Source: Candidatus Raymondbacteria bacterium RIFOXYA2_FULL_49_16 (lineage in GTDB: Bacteria > Fibrobacterota > OXYB2-FULL-49-7 > XYB2-FULL-49-35). From it: 64,000 nucleotides of DNA. Positions 62,835-64,000 of the stretch are shown here, in pieces. The notes beneath the pieces are model-generated. The model had not been told where the DNA came from. It saw only the letters and a list, made by a program, of their open reading frames with translations, and ran no database searches. The position numbers and the translations under genes were made by a program. Positions within the stretch are counted from its first letter, which is position 1; each line of letters opens with the position of its first letter. The stretch is taken from positions 1-64,000 of the forward strand of contig MFYT01000096.1 in assembly GCA_001789205.1 (NCBI GenBank), read 5' to 3'.

Positions 62835-64000
62835 AGTAAGCTGTCGGGATCAAAGGCCACGCGTACTTTTACCTTCCTGAACGAAGAAGCGCGGAACCGT
62901 GCGAACCCCTCGGCCACTGCCGCGTGGAGTAGTACCGAATCCCTGCCTTTAATATACATAAAATGGCGGAACATATTGCGTATTTTAAACAGTGGCGCGG
63001 GAGACGGTCCCAGGACATCGACCCCCTCTTTCCCCTCGATTGCGCGCGCGAAATAAAACGCCGCTTCCCGCGACCGTTTCTCTGTTTTGTCCAAAAATTT
63101 CACAAGTACGCCCCGTGAAAACGGAGTAAATCCGAGTTCCCTCCTGTTTTCAAGCTCGTGGCGGTAATACGAATCATAGTCCTGCGCAACCGCGAACTGA
63201 ATGGAACGCTCATCGGGAGCATAGGTCTGCAGCACCACTTCGCCCGCGCTGCTCCCCCTGCCGCTTCTGCCGGCAACCTGGGTCAGCAGTTGAAAATTTC
63301 TTTCTGACGAGTGGAAATCAGGCATGAAAAGGCCCGTATCCGCAAGAATAACACCCACCAAAGTCACTTTATGAAAATCAAGCCCTTTGCTTACCATCTG
63401 GGTCCCGATCAGGACCTGTGCGCGTCCGCTTCTGAACGTTTCGAGGATGTCGCCTACCTTGTTTGCGCGCGAGGCAGCATCGTGATCGAGCCGTACAGCG
63501 GTAATGCCGGGAAAAAGTTTCCTCAGTTCCTCCTCCACTCGTTCAACCCCGGCACCCGCGGGTTTAAGCCTGTGTCCACCGCATGAAGGACATGTTTCAG
63601 GAGGCAGGGTGCGGGAATCACAATAATGGCAGACCATGCGGCCAATGGATTTGTGGTAGGTGAGGGAAACGGAACACTGGCCGCAGAGCGGCACATGACC
63701 GCACTCCCCGCACTGGAGAAAATTGGCGAATCCCCGCCTGTTTTTCAGAAGAATGACCTGCTCAGACCGTTCGAGTTTACATGCAATCTTCTCCTGAAGT
63801 GCACGTGAGAAAAGCGACCAGTTATTCTCCTTGCGTTCCGTGCGCATATCGACCAGTGTCACCCGTGGAAGCGACTGGTCATTATACCTTCTGGCAAGGG
63901 TCAGCAACCGGTATTTACCCAACTGGCAGTTGTATCTGCTCTCAAGGGACGGGGTCGCGCTACCCAGTACCACGACCGCGCCTTCGAGCTTGGCGCGCAT
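62831..64000 (-). CDS. priA: PriA primosomal helicase, C-terminal 389 residues (runs off the window)
   Basis: The fragment begins inside the helicase core ('VVVLGSATPSLES'), then has the zinc-binding insertion with paired CxxC motifs ('QCGECGHVPLCGQC', 'CHYCDSRTLPPETCPSCGG'), 'IGTQMVSKGLDFHKVTLV' and 'QVAGRSGRG'. The gene's start lies beyond position 64000. PriA reloads replication forks. It leads a series of overlapping genes. Confidence 0.95.
   Translation of the reverse strand: MRAKLEGAVVVLGSATPSLESRYNCQLGKYRLLTLARRYNDQSLPRVTLVDMRTERKENNWSLFSRALQEKIACKLERSEQVILLKNRRGFANFLQCGECGHVPLCGQCSVSLTYHKSIGRMVCHYCDSRTLPPETCPSCGGHRLKPAGAGVERVEEELRKLFPGITAVRLDHDAASRANKVGDILETFRSGRAQVLIGTQMVSKGLDFHKVTLVGVILADTGLFMPDFHSSERNFQLLTQVAGRSGRGSSAGEVVLQTYAPDERSIQFAVAQDYDSYYRHELENRRELGFTPFSRGVLVKFLDKTEKRSREAAFYFARAIEGKEGVDVLGPSPAPLFKIRNMFRHFMYIKGRDSVLLHAAVAEGFARFRASSFRKVKVRVAFDPDSLL

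Overview
The window looks like the chromosome of a Gram-negative bacterium of the FCB group. Fibrobacterota is my best guess, because of giant secreted proteins built from chitobiase-type, FN3-like and parallel beta-helix domains, many small exported proteins with a type IX-like C-terminal sorting module, formylglycine-enzyme-fold lipoproteins, and an Npt-like transporter fused to HEAT repeats. The taxon is an inference from gene content; no rRNA gene is present.

Layout. (1) 1-23,027, minus strand: two enormous exported proteins (2755 and 4877 aa) in one operon, the second ending in repeated beta-helix modules. (2) 23.1-26.1 kb: an M64-type zinc peptidase carrying a G10 run inside its reading frame, a lipoprotein with a formylglycine-enzyme-like domain, and two small overlapping frames. 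(3) About 26.2-52.4 kb: an integrated plasmid-like element. Its right end is a tyrosine recombinase next to the 5' half of a tRNA-Leu(UAA) gene broken in the anticodon stem (52,420-52,459). Its left end was not found. From left to right it holds a DNA-processing set (Cas4-like nuclease, zinc ribbons, SpoVG, DUF932, sliding-clamp-like protein), a membrane M48-type peptidase and a cREC receiver protein separated by GC-rich hairpins, a 435-bp gap packed with inverted repeats, a run of small exported proteins, an HNH remnant with a decayed duplicate, a ferredoxin, a divergent possible repressor, a RuvB-like/MoxR/VWA operon with unknown partners, a primase-helicase behind a predicted RNA pseudoknot, an excisionase-like protein and the integrase. 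I saw no capsid, tail or conjugation genes. (4) 52.6-64 kb: chromosomal genes. These are an AAA/DUF4143 ATPase with an apparently leaderless promoter, and a tightly overlapping minus-strand operon: priA (cut by the window edge), nucleotide-transporter-like/HEAT protein, cyclic-nucleotide-binding protein, solute-binding lipoprotein, outer-membrane barrel protein, metH and rubredoxin.

Working hypothesis: the element replicates with its own primase-helicase and clamp-like protein, controlled by the pseudoknot leader, and carries a RuvB-like/MoxR/VWA machine whose two unrecognised partners (255 and 433 aa) are the best candidates for undescribed biology. The RuvB-like gene is split by a one-base shift at an A5 run, so slippage, decay or sequencing error must be told apart.
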